In this document: piece by piece, positions 5,681-5,682 of the stretch
Layout: every line of letters starts with the position of its first letter
How positions within the stretch are numbered: the stretch's first letter is position 1
Source of the DNA: Thioalkalivibrio sp.
Lineage (GTDB): Bacteria > Pseudomonadota > Gammaproteobacteria > Ectothiorhodospirales > Ectothiorhodospiraceae
Reading direction: 5' to 3'
NCBI GenBank assembly: GCA_003563455.1
Contig: PWRV01000222.1
Span: 1-5,682, forward strand
Length of the DNA stretch: 5,682 nt
Notes under the pieces: generated by a model
The model's input: only the letters and a program-made list of their open reading frames with translations
Told to the model about the DNA's origin: nothing
The model's database searches: none
Translations under genes and position numbers: made by a program

Positions 5681-5682
5681 GC

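Overview
The window looks like a chromosomal piece of a GC-rich gammaproteobacterium. The ftsY-ftsE-ftsX-rpoH order is the classic gammaproteobacterial arrangement. A divergent pair of M16 peptidase genes next to ftsY is the layout known from Pseudomonas and many Chromatiales/Ectothiorhodospiraceae-type genomes. A CIRCE operator implies that the organism has HrcA, which Escherichia coli lacks. I cannot name a genus from the sequence.

Layout: positions 1-1937 (minus strand) hold two M16 zinc-peptidase-family genes in tandem, overlapping by ATGA. The upstream one is exported and has an intact HxxEH site. The downstream one is exported, cut by the left window edge, and has lost the HxxEH residues. 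A divergent gap of about 50 bp follows and contains a perfect 10-bp inverted repeat. Positions 1988-4588 (plus strand) hold ftsY (SRP receptor GTPase), ftsE (ABC ATPase) and ftsX (its membrane partner) as a compact operon. The ftsX-rpoH gap (4589-4695) contains a near-perfect CIRCE element lying over a plausible housekeeping promoter. Positions 4696-5559 hold rpoH (sigma-32). The last 123 bp are non-coding and hold two copies of a 31-bp imperfect repeat with a small hairpin, plus a separate GC-rich stem-loop.

How the genes work together: FtsY docks signal recognition particle-ribosome complexes at the inner membrane. FtsEX couples the divisome to cell-wall hydrolase activation. RpoH drives the heat-shock regulon, and the M16 pair probably acts in envelope protein turnover. 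The most notable point is the regulation of rpoH. CIRCE covers its promoter from -35 to -10, which predicts direct repression by HrcA and thus a hierarchy joining the two usual bacterial heat-shock circuits. No mobile element, CRISPR array, tRNA or rRNA gene was seen. Apart from the CIRCE-rpoH arrangement and the small repeats, the region is ordinary core genome.
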